A stretch of DNA of 64,000 nucleotides from assembly GCA_032718475.1 (NCBI GenBank), contig JAUCBJ010002074.1, forward strand, positions 1 to 64,000, given 5' to 3'. Every line of letters starts with the position of its first letter. The stretch's first letter is position 1. Below are positions 22,301-36,324 of the stretch, one piece after another. The position numbers and the translations under genes are program-made. Under the pieces are notes generated by a model. That model made no database searches. It had not been told where the DNA came from and saw only the letters and a list, made by a program, of their open reading frames with translations. This DNA is from Nemertoderma westbladi. Its lineage: Eukaryota > Xenacoelomorpha > Nemertodermatida > Nemertodermatidae.

Positions 22301-25300
22301 ATTCTCGACGAGATATCAATGAGAAAGCTTTCAAGGACAACGAAGAAGGAGTCATTCTCGACGAGATATCAATGTTAAAGCTTTCAAGGACAACGAGGAA
22401 GGAGTCATTCTCGACGAGATATCAACGAGAAAGCTTTCAAGGACAACAAGGAAGGAGTCATTCTCGACGAGATATCAATGAGAAACCTTTCAAGGACAAC
22501 GAGGAGGAGTAATTATCGACGAGATATCAACGAGAAAGCTTTCAAGGACAACAAGGAAGGAGTCATTCTCGACGAGATATCAACGAGAAAGCTTTCAAGG
22601 ACAACGAGGAAGGAGTCATTCTCGACGAGATATCAACGAGAAAGCTTTCAAGGACAACGAGGAAGGAGTCATTCTCGACAAGATATCAACGATAAAACTT
22701 TCAAGGACAACGAGGAAGGAGTCATTCTCGACGAGATATCAACGAGAAAGCTTTCAAGGACAACAAGGAAGGAGTCATTCTCGACGAGATATCAATGAGA
22801 AAGCTTTCAAGGACAACGAGGAAGGAGTCATTCTCGACGAGATATCAACGATATAACTTTCAAGGACAACGAGGAAGGAGTAATTATCGACGAGATATCA
22901 ACGAGAAAGCTTTCAAGGACAACGAGGAAGGAGTCATTCTCGACGAGATATCAACGAGAAAGCTTTCAAGGATAACGAGGAAGGAGTCATTCTCGACGAG
23001 ATATCAACGATAAAGCTTTCAAGGACAACAAGGAAGGAGTCATTCTCAACGAGATATCAACGAGAAAGCTTTCATGGACAACGAGGAAGGAGTCATTCTC
23101 GACGAGATATCAACGAGAAAGCTTTCAAGGACAACGAGGAAGGAGTCATTCTCGACGAGATATCAACGAGAAAGCTTTCAAGGACAACGAGGAAGGAGTC
23201 ATTCTCGACGAGATATCAACGATATAACTTTCAAGGACAACGAGGAAGGAGTCATTCTCGACGAGATATCAACGAGAAAGCTTTCAAGGACAACAAGGAA
23301 GGAGTCATTCTCGACGAGATATCAACGAGAAAGCTTTCAAGGATAACGAGGAAGGAGTCATTCTCGACGAGATATCAACGATAAAGCTTTCAAGGACAAC
23401 ATGGAAGGAGTCATTCTCAACGAGATATCAACGAGAAAGCTTTCATGGACAACGAGGAAGGAGTCATTCTCGACGAGATATCAACGAGAAAGCTTTCAAG
23501 GACAACGAGGAAGGAGTCATTCTCGACGAGATATCAACGAGAAAGCTTTCAAGGATAACGAGGAAGGAGTCATTCTCGACGAGATATCAACGATAAAGCT
23601 TTCAAGGACAACAAGGAAGGAGTCATTCTCGACGAGATATCAACGATAAAGCTTTCAAGGACAACGATGAAGGAGTCATTCTCGACGAGATATCAACGAG
23701 AAAGCTTTCAAGGACAACGAGGAAGGAGTCATTCTCGACGAGATATCAATAAGAAAGCTTTCAAGGACAACGAGGAAGGAGTCATTCTCGACGAGATATC
23801 AACGAGAAAGCTTTCAAGAACAACGAGGAAGGAGTCATTCTCGACGAGATATCAACGAGAAAGCTTTCAAGGACAACGAGGAAGGAGTCATTCTCGACGA
23901 GATATCAATAAGAAAGCTTTCAAGGACAACGAGGAAGGAGTCATTCTCGACGAGATATCAACGAGAAAGCTTTCAAGGACAACGAGGAAGGAGTCATTCT
24001 CGACGAGATATCAACGAGAAAGCTTTCAAGGACAACGAGGAAGGAGTCATTCTCGACGAGATATCAACGATAAAGCTTTCAAGGACAACGATGAAGGAGT
24101 CATTCTCGACGAGATATCAACGAGAAAGCTTTCAAGGACAACGAGGAAGGAGTCATTCTCGACGAGATATCAATGAGAAAGCTTTCAAGGACAACGAAGA
24201 AGGAGTCATTCTCGACGAGATATCAATGAGAAAGCTTTCAAGGACAACAATGAAGGAGTCATTCTCGACGAGATATCAACGAGAAAGCTTTCAAGGACAA
24301 CGAGGAAGGAGTCATTCTCGACGAGATATCAACGAGAAAGCTTTCAAGGACAACGAGGAAGGAGTCATTCTCGACGAGATATCAATGAGAAAGCTTTCAA
24401 GGACAACGAGGAAGGAGTCATTCTCGACGAGATATCAACGAGAAAGCTTTCAAGGACAACGAGGAAGGAGTCATTCTCGACGAGATATCAACGAGAAAGC
24501 TTTCAAGGACAACGAGGAAGGAGTCATTCTCGACGAGATATCAACGAGAAAGCTTTCAAGGACAACGACGAAGGAGTCATTCTCGGCGAGATATCAACGA
24601 GAAAGCTTTCAAGGACAACGAGGAAGGAGTCATTCTCGACGAGATATCAACGAGAAAGCTTTCAAGGACAACGAGGAAGGAGTCATTCTCGACGAGATAT
24701 CAACGAGAAAGCTTTCAAGGACAACGAGGAAGGAGTCATTCTCGACGAGATATCCACGATAAAGCTTTCAAGGACAACGAGGAAGGAGTCATTCTCGACA
24801 AGATATCAACGAGAAAGCTTTCAAGGACAACAAGGAAGGAGTCATTCTCGACGAGATATCAACGAGAAAGCTTTCAAGGACAACAAGGAAGGAGTCATTC
24901 TCGACGAGATATCAACGAGAAAGCTTTCAAGGACAACGAGGAAGGAGTCATTCTCGACGAGATATCAACGAGAAAGCTTTCAAGGACAACGAGGAAGGAG
25001 TCATTCTCGGCGATATATCAACAAGAAAGCTTTCAAGGACAACGAGGAAGGAGTCATTCTCGACGAGATATCAACGAGAAAGCTTTCAAGGACAACGAGG
25101 AAGGAGTCATTCTCGACGAGATATCAATGAGAAAGCTTTCAAGGACAACGAGGAAGGAATCATTCTCGCCGAGATATCAATGAGAAAGCTTTCAAGGACA
25201 ACGAGGAAGTAGTCATTCTCGACGAGATATCAACGATAAAGCTTTCAAGGACAACGAGGAAGGAGTCATTCTCGACGAGATATCAATGAGAAAGCTTTCA

Positions 25301-28300
25301 AGGACAACGAGGAAGGAGTCATTCTCGACGAGATATCAACGAAAAAGCTTTAAAGGACAACGAGGAAGGAGTCATACTTGACGAGATATCAATGAGAAAG
25401 CTTTCAAGGACAATGAGGAAGGAGTCATTCTCGATGAGATATCAACGAGAAAGCTTTCAAGGACAACGAGGAAGGAGTCAATCTCGGCGAGATATCAACG
25501 ATAAAGCTTTCAAGGACAACAAGGAAGGAGTCATTCTCGACGAGATATCAATGAGAAAGCTTTCAAGGACAACGAAGAAGGAGTCATTCTCGACGAGATA
25601 TCAATGTTAAAGCTTTCAAGGACAACGAGGAAGGAGTCATTCTCGACGAGATATCAACGAGAAAGCTTTCAAGGACAACAAGGAAGGAGTCATTCTCGAC
25701 GAGATATCAATGAGAAACCTTTCAAGGACAACGAGGAGGAGTAATTATCGACGAGATATCAACGAGAAAGCTTTCAAGGACAACAAGGAAGGAGTCATTC
25801 TCGACGAGATATCAACGAGAAAGCTTTCAAGGACAACGAGGAAGGAGTCATTCTCGACGAGATATCAACGAGAAAGCTTTCAAGGACAACGAGGAAGGAG
25901 TCATTCTCGACAAGATATCAACGATAAAACTTTCAAGGACAACGAGGAAGGAGTCATTCTCGACGAGATATCAACGAGAAAGCTTTCAAGGACAACAAGG
26001 AAGGAGTCATTCTCGACGAGATATCAATGAGAAAGCTTTCAAGGACAACGAGGAAGGAGTCATTCTCGACGAGATTTCAACGAGAAAGCTTTCAAGGACA
26101 ACGAGGAAGGAGTCATTCTCGATGAGATATCAACGAGAAAGCTTTCAAGGACAACGAGGAAGGAGTCATTCTCGACGAGATATCAACGATATAACTTTCA
26201 AGGACAACGAGGAAGGAGTAATTATCGACGAGATATCAACGAGAAAGCTTTCAAGGACAACGAGGAAGGAGTCATTCTCGACGAGATATCAACGAGAAAG
26301 CTTTCAAGGATAACGAGGAAGGAGTCATTCTCGACGAGATATCAACGATAAAGCTTTCAAGGACAACAAGGAAGGAGTCATTCTCAACGAGATATCAACG
26401 AGAAAGCTTTCATGGACAACGAGGAAGGAGTCATTCTCGACGAGATATCAACGAGAAAGCTTTCAAGGACAACGAGGAAGGAGTCATTCTCGACGAGATA
26501 TCAACGAGAAAGCTTTCAAGGACAACGAGGAAGGAGTCATTCTCGACGAGATATCAACGATATAACTTTCAAGGACAACGAGGAAGGAGTCATTCTCGAC
26601 GAGATATCAACGAGAAAGCTTTCAAGGACAACAAGGAAGGAGTCATTCTCGACGAGATATCAACGAGAAAGCTTTCAAGGATAACGAGGAAGGAGTCATT
26701 CTCGACGAGATATCAACGATAAAGCTTTCAAGGACAACATGGAAGGAGTCATTCTCAACGAGATATCAACGAGAAAGCTTTCATGGACAACGAGGAAGGA
26801 GTCATTCTCGACGAGATATCAACGAGAAAGCTTTCAAGGACAACGAGGAAGGAGTCATTCTCGACGAGATATCAACGAGAAAGCTTTCAAGGATAACGAG
26901 GAAGGAGTCATTCTCGACGAGATATCAACGATAAAGCTTTCAAGGACAACAAGGAAGGAGTCATTCTCGACGAGATATCAACGAGAAAGCTTTCAAGGAC
27001 AACGAGGAAGGAGTCATTCTCGACGAGATATCAATGAGAAAGCTTTCAAGGACAACGGGGAAGGAGTCATTCTCGACGAGATATCAACGATAAAGCTTTC
27101 AAGGACAACGAGGAAGAAGTCATTCTCGACGAGATATCAACGAGAAAGCTTTCAAGGACAACGAGGAAGGAGTCATTCTTGACGAGATATCAACGAGAAA
27201 GCTTTCAAGGACAACGAGGAAGGAGTCATTCTCGACGAGATATCAATGAGAAAGCTTTCAAGGACAACGAGGAAGGAGTCATTCTCGACGAGATATCAAT
27301 GAGAAAGCTTTCAAGGACAACGAAGAAGGAGTCATTCTCGACGAGATATCAACATTAAAGCTTTCAAGGACAACGAGGAAGGAGTCATTCTCGAAGAGAT
27401 ATCAATGAGAAAGCTTTCAAGGACAATGAGGAAGGAGTCATTCTCGACGAGATATCAACGATAAAGCTTTCAAGGACAACAAGGAAGGAGTCATTCTCGA
27501 CGAGATATCAATGAGAAAGCTTTCAAGGACAACGAGGAAGGAGTCATTCTTGACGAGATATCAACGTTAAAGCTTTCAAGGACAACGAGGAAGGAGTCAT
27601 TCTCGGCGAGATATCAACGAGAAAACTTTCAAGGACAACGAGGAAGGAGTCATTCTCGACGAGATATCAACGAGAAAGCTTTCAAGGACAACGAGGAAGG
27701 AGTCATTCTCGACGAGATATCAACGAGAAAGCTTTCAAGGACAACGAGGAAGGAGTCATTCTCGACGAGATATCAACGATATAACTTTCAAGGACAACGA
27801 GGAAGGAGTCATTCTCGACGAGATATCAACGAGAAAGCTTTCAAGGACAACGAGGAAGGAGTCATTCTCGACGAGATATCAACGAGAAAGCTTTCAAGGA
27901 TAACGAGGAAGGAGTCATTCTCGACGAGATATCAACGATAAAGCTTTCAAGGACAACAAGGAAGGAGTCATTCTCGACGAGATATCAACGAGAAAGCTTT
28001 CATGGACAACGAGGAAAGAGTCATTCTCGACGAGATATCAACGAGAAAGCTTTCAAGGACAACGAGGAAGGAGTCATTCTCGACGAGATATCAACGAGAA
28101 AGCTTTCAAGGATAACGAGGAATGAGTCATTCTCGACGAGATATCAACAATAAAGCTTTCAAAGACAACAAGGAAGGAGTCATTCTCGACGAGATATCAA
28201 CGAGAAAGCTTTCAAGGACAACGAGGAAGGAGTCATTCTCGACGAGATATCAATGAGAAAGCTTTCAAGGACAACGGGGAAGGAGTCATTCTCGACGAGA

Positions 28301-31300
28301 TATCAACGAGAAAGCTTTCAAGGACAACGAGGAAGGAGTCATTTTCGACGAGATATCAATGAGAAAGCTTTCAAGGACAACGAGGAAGGAGTCATTCTCG
28401 ACGAGATATCAATGAGAAAACTTTCAAGGACAACGAGGAAGGAGTCATTCTCGACGAGATATCAACGAGAAAGCTTTCAAGGACAACGAGGAAGGAGTCA
28501 TTTCGACGAGATATCAACGAGAAAGCTTTCAAGGACAACGAGGAAGGAGTCATTTTCGACGAGATATCAATGAGAAAGCTTTCAAGGACAACGAGGAAGG
28601 AGTCATTCTCGACGAAATATCAATGAGAAAGCTTTCAAGGACAACGAGGAAAGAGTCATTCTCGACGAGATATCAACGTGAAAACTTTCAAGGACAACGA
28701 GGGAGGAGTCATTCTCGACGAGATATCAATGAGAAAGCTTTCAAGGACAACGAGGAAGGAGTCATTCTCGACGAGATATCAACGATAAAGCCTTCAAGGA
28801 CAACGAGGAAGAAGTCATTCTCGACGAGATATCAATGAGAAAGCTTTCAAGGACAACGAGGAAGGAGTCATTCTCGACGAGATATCAACGAGAAAGCTTT
28901 CAAGGACAACGAGGAAGGAGTCATTTTCGACGAGATATCAATGAGAAAGCTTTCAAGGACAACGAGGAAGGAGTCATTCTCGACGAGATATCAACGATAA
29001 AGCTTTCAAGGACAACGAGGAAGAAGTCATTCTCGACGAGATATCAATGAGAAAGCTTTCATGGACAACGAGGAAGGTGTCATTCTCGACGAGATATCAA
29101 CGAGAAAGCTTTCAAGGACAACGAGGAAGGAGTCATTTTCGACGAGATATCAATGAGAAAGCTTTCAAGGACAACGAGGAAGGAGTCATTCTCGACGAGA
29201 TATCAATGAGAAAGCTTTCAAGGACAACGAGGAAGGAGTCATTCTCGACGAGATATCAACGTGAAAACTTTCAAGGACAACGAGGGAGGAGTCATTCTCG
29301 ACGAGATATCAATGAGAAAGCTTTCAAGGACAACGAGGAAGGAGTCATTCTCGACGAGATATCAATAAGAAAGCTTTCAAGGACAACGAGGAAGGAGTCA
29401 TTCTCGACGAGATATCAACGAGAAAGCTTTCAAGGACAACGAGGAAGGAGTCATTCTCGACGAGATATCAACGAGAAAGCTTTCAAGGACAACGAGGAAG
29501 GAGTCATTCTCGACGAGATATCAACGATAAAGCTTTCAAGGACAACGATGAAGGAGTCATTCTCGACGAGATATCAACGAGAAAGCTTTCAAGGACAACG
29601 AGGAAGGAGTCATTCTCGACGAGATATCAATGAGAAAGCTTTCAAGGACAACGAAGAAGGAGTCATTCTCGACGAGATATCAATGAGAAAGCTTTCAAGG
29701 ACAACAATGAAGGAGTCATTCTCGACGAGATATCAACGAGAAAGCTTTCAAGGACAACGAGGAAGGAGTCATTCTCAACGAGATATCAACGAGAAAGCTT
29801 TCAAGGACAACGAGGAAGGAGTCATTCTCGACGAGATATCAATGAGAAAGCTTTCAAGGACAACGAGGAAGGAGTCATTCTCGACGAGATATCAACGAGA
29901 AAGCTTTCAAGGACAACGAGGAAGGAGTCATTCTCGACGAGATATCAACGAGAAAGCTTTCAAGGACAACGAGGAAGGAGTCATTCTCGACGAGATATCA
30001 ACGAGAAAGCTTTCAAGGACAACGACGAAGGAGTCATTCTCGGCGAGATATCAACGAGAAAGCTTTCAAGGACAACGAGGAAGGAGTCATTCTCGACGAG
30101 ATATCAACGAGAAAGCTTTCAAGGACAACGAGGAAGGAGTCATTCTCGACGAGATATCAACGAGAAAGCTTTCAAGGACAACGAGGAAGGAGTCATTCTC
30201 GACGAGATATCCACGATAAAGCTTTCAAGGACAACGAGGAAGGAGTCATTCTCGACAAGATATCAACGAGAAAGCTTTCAAGGACAACAAGGAAGGAGTC
30301 ATTCTCGACGAGATATCAACGAGAAAGCTTTCAAGGACAACAAGGAAGGAGTCATTCTCGACGAGATATCAACGAGAAAGCTTTCAAGGACAACGAGGAA
30401 GGAGTCATTGTCGACGAGATATCAACGAGAAAGCTTTCAAGGACAATGAGGAAGGAGTCATTCTCGGCGATATATCAACAAGAAAGCTTTCAAGGACAAC
30501 GAGGAAGGAGTCATTCTCGACGAGATATCAACGAGAAAGCTTTCAAGGACAACGAGGAAGGAGTCATTCTCGACGAGATATCAATGAGAAAGCTTTCAAG
30601 GACAACGAGGAAGGAATCATTCTCGCCGAGATATCAATGAGAAAGCTTTCAAGGACAACGAGGAAGTAGTCATTCTCGACGAGATATCAACGATAAAGCT
30701 TTCAAGGACAACGAGGAAGGAGTCATTCTCGACGAGATATCAATGAGAAAGCTTTCAAGGACAACGAGGAAGGAGTCATTCTCGACGAGATATCAACGAA
30801 AAAGCTTTAAAGGACAACGAGGAAGGAGTCATACTTGACGAGATATCAATGAGAAAGCTTTCAAGGACAATGAGGAAGGAGTCATTCTCGATGAGATATC
30901 AACGAGAAAGCTTTCAAGGACAACGAGGAAGGAGTCAATCTCGGCGAGATATCAACGATAAAGCTTTCAAGGACAACAAGGAAGGAGTCATTCTCGACGA
31001 GATATCAATGAGAAAGCTTTCAAGGACAACGAAGAAGGAGTCATTCTCGACGAGATATCAATGTTAAAGCTTTCAAGGACAACGAGGAAGGAGTCATTCT
31101 CGACGAGATATCAACGAGAAAGCTTTCAAGGACAACAAGGAAGGAGTCATTCTCGACGAGATATCAATGAGAAACCTTTCAAGGACAACGAGGAGGAGTA
31201 ATTATCGACGAGATATCAACGAGAAAGCTTTCAAGGACAACAAGGAAGGAGTCATTCTCGACGAGATATCAACGAGAAAGCTTTCAAGGACAACGAGGAA

Positions 31301-34300
31301 GGAGTCATTCTCGACGAGATATCAACGAGAAAGCTTTCAAGGACAACGAGGAAGGAGTCATTCTCGACAAGATATCAACGATAAAACTTTCAAGGACAAC
31401 GAGGAAGGAGTCATTCTCGACGAGATATCAACGAGAAAGCTTTCAAGGACAACAAGGAAGGAGTCATTCTCGACGAGATATCAATGAGAAAGCTTTCAAG
31501 GACAACGAGGAAGGAGTCATTCTCGACGAGATTTCAACGAGAAAGCTTTCAAGGACAACGAGGAAGGAGTCATTCTCGATGAGATATCAACGAGAAAGCT
31601 TTCAAGGACAACGAGGAAGGAGTCATTCTCGACGAGATATCAACGATATAACTTTCAAGGACAACGAGGAAGGAGTAATTATCGACGAGATATCAACGAG
31701 AAAGCTTTCAAGGACAACGAGGAAGGAGTCATTCTCGACGAGATATCAACGAGAAAGCTTTCAAGGATAACGAGGAAGGAGTCATTCTCGACGAGATATC
31801 AACGATAAAGCTTTCAAGGACAACAAGGAAGGAGTCATTCTCAACGAGATATCAAAGAGAAAGCTTTCATGGACAACGAGGAAGGAGTCATTCTCGACGA
31901 GATATCAACGAGAAAGCTTTCAAGGACAACGAGGAAGGAGTCATTCTCGACGAGATATCAACGAGAAAGCTTTCAAGGACAACGAGGAAGGAGTCATTCT
32001 CGACGAGATATCAACGATATAACTTTCAAGGACAACGAGGAAGGAGTCATTCTCGACGAGATATCAACGAGAAAGCTTTCAAGGACAACAAGGAAGGAGT
32101 CATTCTCGACGAGATATCAACGAGAAAGCTTTCAAGGATAACGAGGAAGGAGTCATTCTCGACGAGATATCAACGATAAAGCTTTCAAGGACAACATGGA
32201 AGGAGTCATTCTCAACGAGATATCAACGAGAAAGCTTTCATGGACAACGAGGAAGGAGTCATTCTCGACGAGATATCAACGAGAAAGCTTTCAAGGACAA
32301 CGAGGAAGGAGTCATTCTCGACGAGATATCAACGAGAAAGCTTTCAAGGATAACGAGGAAGGAGTCATTCTCGACGAGATATCAACGATAAAGCTTTCAA
32401 GGACAACAAGGAAGGAGTCATTCTCGACGAGATATCAACGAGAAAGCTTTCAAGGACAACGAGGAAGGAGTCATTCTCGACGAGATATCAATGAGAAAGC
32501 TTTCAAGGACAACGGGGAAGGAGTCATTCTCGACGAGATATCAACGATAAAGCTTTCAAGGACAACGAGGAAGAAGTCATTCTCGACGAGATATCAACGA
32601 GAAAGCTTTCAAGGACAACGAGGAAGGAGTCATTCTTGACGAGATATCAACGAGAAAGCTTTCAAGGACAACGAGGAAGGAGTCATTCTCGACGAGATAT
32701 CAATGAGAAAGCTTTCAAGGACAACGAGGAAGGAGTCATTCTCGACGAGATATCAATGAGAAAGCTTTCAAGGACAACGAAGAAGGAGTCATTCTCGACG
32801 AGATATCAACATTAAAGCTTTCAAGGACAACGAGGAAGGAGTCATTCTCGAAGAGATATCAATGAGAAAGCTTTCAAGGACAATGAGGAAGGAGTCATTC
32901 TCGACGAGATATCAACGATAAAGCTTTCAAGGACAACAAGGAAGGAGTCATTCTCGACGAGATATCAATGAGAAAGCTTTCAAGGACAACGAGGAAGGAG
33001 TCATTCTTGACGAGATATCAACGTTAAAGCTTTCAAGGACAACGAGGAAGGAGTCATTCTCGGCGAGATATCAACGAGAAAACTTTCAAGGACAACGAGG
33101 AAGGAGTCATTCTCGACGAGATATCAACGAGAAAGCTTTCAAGGACAACGAGGAAGGAGTCATTCTCGACGAGATATCAACGAGAAAGCTTTCAAGGACA
33201 ACGAGGAAGGAGTCATTCTCGACGAGATATCAACGATATAACTTTCAAGGACAACGAGGAAGGAGTCATTCTCGACGAGATATCAACGAGAAAGCTTTCA
33301 AGGACAACGAGGAAGGAGTCATTCTCGACGAGATATCAACGAGAAAGCTTTCAAGGATAACGAGGAAGGAGTCATTCTCGACGAGATATCAACGATAAAG
33401 CTTTCAAGGACAACAAGGAAGGAGTCATTCTCGACGAGATATCAACGAGAAAGCTTTCATGGACAACGAGGAAAGAGTCATTCTCGACGAGATATCAACG
33501 AGAAAGCTTTCAAGGACAACGAGGAAGGAGTCATTCTCGACGAGATATCAACGAGAAAGCTTTCAAGGATAACGAGGAATGAGTCATTCTCGACGAGATA
33601 TCAACAATAAAGCTTTCAAGGACAACAAGGAAGGAGTCATTCTCGACGAGATATCAACGAGAAAGCTTTCAAGGACAACGAGGAAGGAGTCATTCTCGAC
33701 GAGATATCAATGAGAAAGCTTTCAAGGACAACGGGGAAGGAGTCATTCTCGACGAGATATCAACGAGAAAGCTTTCAAGGACAACGAGGAAGGAGTCATT
33801 TTCGACGAGATATCAATGAGAAAGCTTTCAAGGACAACGAGGAAGGAGTCATTCTCGACGAGATATCAATGAGAAAACTTTCAAGGACAACGAGGAAGGA
33901 GTCATTCTCGACGAGATATCAACGAGAAAGCTTTCAAGGACAACGAGGAAGGAGTCATTTCGACGAGATATCAACGAGAAAGCTTTCAAGGACAACGAGG
34001 AAGGAGTCATTTTCGACGAGATATCAATGAGAAAGCTTTCAAGGACAACGAGGAAGGAGTCATTCTCGACGAGATATCAATGAGAAAGCTTTCAAGGACA
34101 ACGAGGAAAGAGTCATTCTCGACGAGATATCAACGTGAAAACTTTCAAGGACAACGAGGGAGGAGTCATTCTCGACGAGATATCAATGAGAAAGCTTTCA
34201 AGGACAACGAGGAAGGAGTCATTCTCGACGAGATATCAACGATAAAGCCTTCAAGGACAACGAGGAAGAAGTCATTCTCGACGAGATATCAATGAGAAAG

Positions 34301-35130
34301 CTTTCAAGGACAACGAGGAAGGAGTCATTCTCGACGAGATATCAACGAGAAAGCTTTCAAGGACAACGAGGAAGGAGTCATTTTCGACGAGATATCAATG
34401 AGAAAGCTTTCAAGGACAACGAGGAAGGAGTCATTCTCGACGAGATATCAACGATAAAGCTTTCAAGGACAACGAGGAAGAAGTCATTCTCGACGAGATA
34501 TCAATGAGAAAGCTTTCATGGACAACGAGGAAGGTGTCATTCTCGACGAGATATCAACGAGAAAGCTTTCAAGGACAACGAGGAAGGAGTCATTTTCGAC
34601 GAGATATCAATGAGAAAGCTTTCAAGGACAACGAGGAAGGAGTCATTCTCGACGAGATATCAATGAGAAAGCTTTCAAGGACAACGAGGAAGGAGTCATT
34701 CTCGACGAGATATCAACGTGAAAACTTTCAAGGACAACGAGGGAGGAGTCATTCTCGACGAGATATCAATGAGAAAGCTTTCAAGGACAACGAGGAAGGA
34801 GTCATTCTCGACGAGATATCAACGATAAAGCTTTCAAGGACAACGAGGAAGAAGTCATTCTCGACGAGATATCAATGAGAAAGCTTTCAAGGACAACGAG
34901 GAAGGAGTCATTCTCGACGAGATATCAATGAGAAAGCTTTCAAGGACAACGACGTAGGAGTCATTCTCGACGAGATATCAATGAGGAAGCTTTCAAGGAC
35001 AACGAGGAAGGAGTCATTCTCGACGAGATATCAACGAGAAAGCTTTCAAGGACAACGAGGAAGGAGTCATTCTCGACGAGATATCAACGATAAAGCTTTC
35101 AAGGACAACGAGGAAGGAGTCATTCTCGAC
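13392..35130. repeat. Satellite B (53-bp unit), 21.7-kb array
   Basis: About 410 tandem copies of a 53-bp unit begin GAGATATCAACGAGAAAGCT and continue TTCAAGGACAACGAGGAAGG. Most copies differ by a few substitutions; indels are rare. Units contain the palindromes GATATC and AAAGCTTT. Since 53 is not a multiple of three, a frame passes through three registers per 159 bp, and none of the three plus frames of the common unit has a stop. This creates long meaningless frames such as 13782-14849 and 29047-30219. Variant patterns repeat at offsets of 3232, 3392, 3710 and 5457 bp, showing large segmental duplications inside the array. It fills over half of the intron between exons E2 and E3. Confidence 0.97.
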
Positions 35131-35336
35131 CCCAAAGCCCAAGTTAATATTACAAATCAAAAAACAAAACGAACAATACATATTACTTTAATCATTAATG
35201 AAAAATAAAAATTTCTTTAGACTGACGGCATGCATTGCTACTGGTATTGCTTATATGCAAAAGCCCTATTATTACACCTGCCTACACTGTCTGACTTGCT
35301 AATATTTTGATATTATATATATTATATAACTGTACA

Positions 35337-36083
35337 ATGGCGGATGAGTTTCTCCGCTTACAAAGCGAGGTCTTATCTCTGATAAGGAACATTAAATCAA
35401 AAAGAGGTGTAAACGCCAATGATGAACAAACACTAACAGACAACCTACTTGCGATGAATGCTCTCTACACCATTGCGTTGGGTAAACTGACCGATGTGCA
35501 ACGAGAATTAATAGACTCGAAGGACAAACTTGTTACCATGACAGCGAATACGCCAATGGTTGATAATACGCACCAACCTAGCAGTCATTCAAACACCCGG
35601 GGCCAGGCCCAGGAGCCTACTGCCCGCATGCCCGGCGCGCCGACTACCGGTACTTCATATGCGTCGATGGTTGTTCGCACTCGCCTGCTCCGACCAGGCA
35701 ACGACGGTTGGACGACGGGCGGACCTAAACGTCGCGAACCCCAGCGGATCGGGATGAAGTCGGGAACTGGTCTCGATGTAAGTCCTCCAACGGTAAACGC
35801 ACCAACTAGTCCCCAACTAGCCCACATCTATATCGGCAGATTCAAACGTTCCGTCAACGAAAACCACATTAAACAATACTTGGAGAGAGAAGGCCTACCA
35901 TTCCAGGATGTCGTACCGGTCCCGCGGCTGATCCCGCTGGGTGAGTCCGGGAACGATACGCCGGCGTCGGGTACAATCGCGTTCCATCTGAATGCAAACA
36001 GGACGACAGGGATCGTCTTATGAACCCCGAGAACTGGCAGAACGGGGTTCTCATCCGGAACTACGCGCTCACAAACGCGGAAT
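35337..36083 (+). pseudogene. LINE-2 ORF1 (RRM-like Gag protein), frameshifted
   Basis: The frame starts at the ATG at 35337 (MADEFLRLQSEVLSLIRN) and reaches a stop at 36021-36023. Family-like coding continues in another frame (RLMNPENWQNGVLIRNYA) up to a TGA at about 36081-36083, so a small indel near 36000 has broken the gene. Features are an N-terminal helical segment (about residues 1-65), a disordered Pro/Thr/Gly-rich middle and an RNA-binding fold-like stretch (HIYIGRFKRSVNENHIKQYL, about residues 162-181). LINE ORF1 proteins bind element RNA as chaperones. The RRM assignment is by pattern and moderate. Confidence 0.7.
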
Positions 36084-36198
36084 GAACCTCTCTTGGATTG
36101 AAACCTCGGGTCAGGGATAATGATCGAGCTAGCGGAGTCGAGGTTAATATCGACCCGGAAATTCGAGCTGGTCCTGGCGCTAACGACCCCACAATGGA

Positions 36199-36324
36199 TT
36201 GACAAACAAACTCTGTGATATCGATTAAAGACTCGGACATAAACCTGCCAGAAAACAGGACAATATTGTGTTGCTCTGGATGTAAAAAGGTATACCGGTA
36301 TAAAGCAAGCCTTGGGAAACATTA
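36199..36324 (+). pseudogene. LINE-2 ORF2, 5' part with zinc finger, cut by BEL-2
   Basis: This open stretch follows a TGA at 36196-36198 and has no ATG, so the true ORF2 start is unclear. It encodes CSGCKKVYRYKASLGKH, the first three ligands of a CX2CX12HX3C zinc finger. The fourth Cys lies across the BEL-2 insertion, in the right-hand part. The frame runs on without shift into the endonuclease domain once the insertion and one CATTA copy are discounted. Confidence 0.75.
36320..36324. repeat. Target site duplication of BEL-2, left copy (CATTA)
   Basis: CATTA directly precedes the TG of the left LTR and is repeated directly after the CA of the right LTR. Five base pairs is the usual BEL/Pao duplication length. 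The host sequence here is LINE-2 ORF2. Confidence 0.95.

Noticed and set aside
13517-35208. Many long plus-strand frames (for example 13782-14849, 29047-30219) that look like repeat proteins
   Set aside because: They are the same 53-bp satellite unit read through three frames. They start and stop at chance variants and have no promoter, splice or non-repeat domain.
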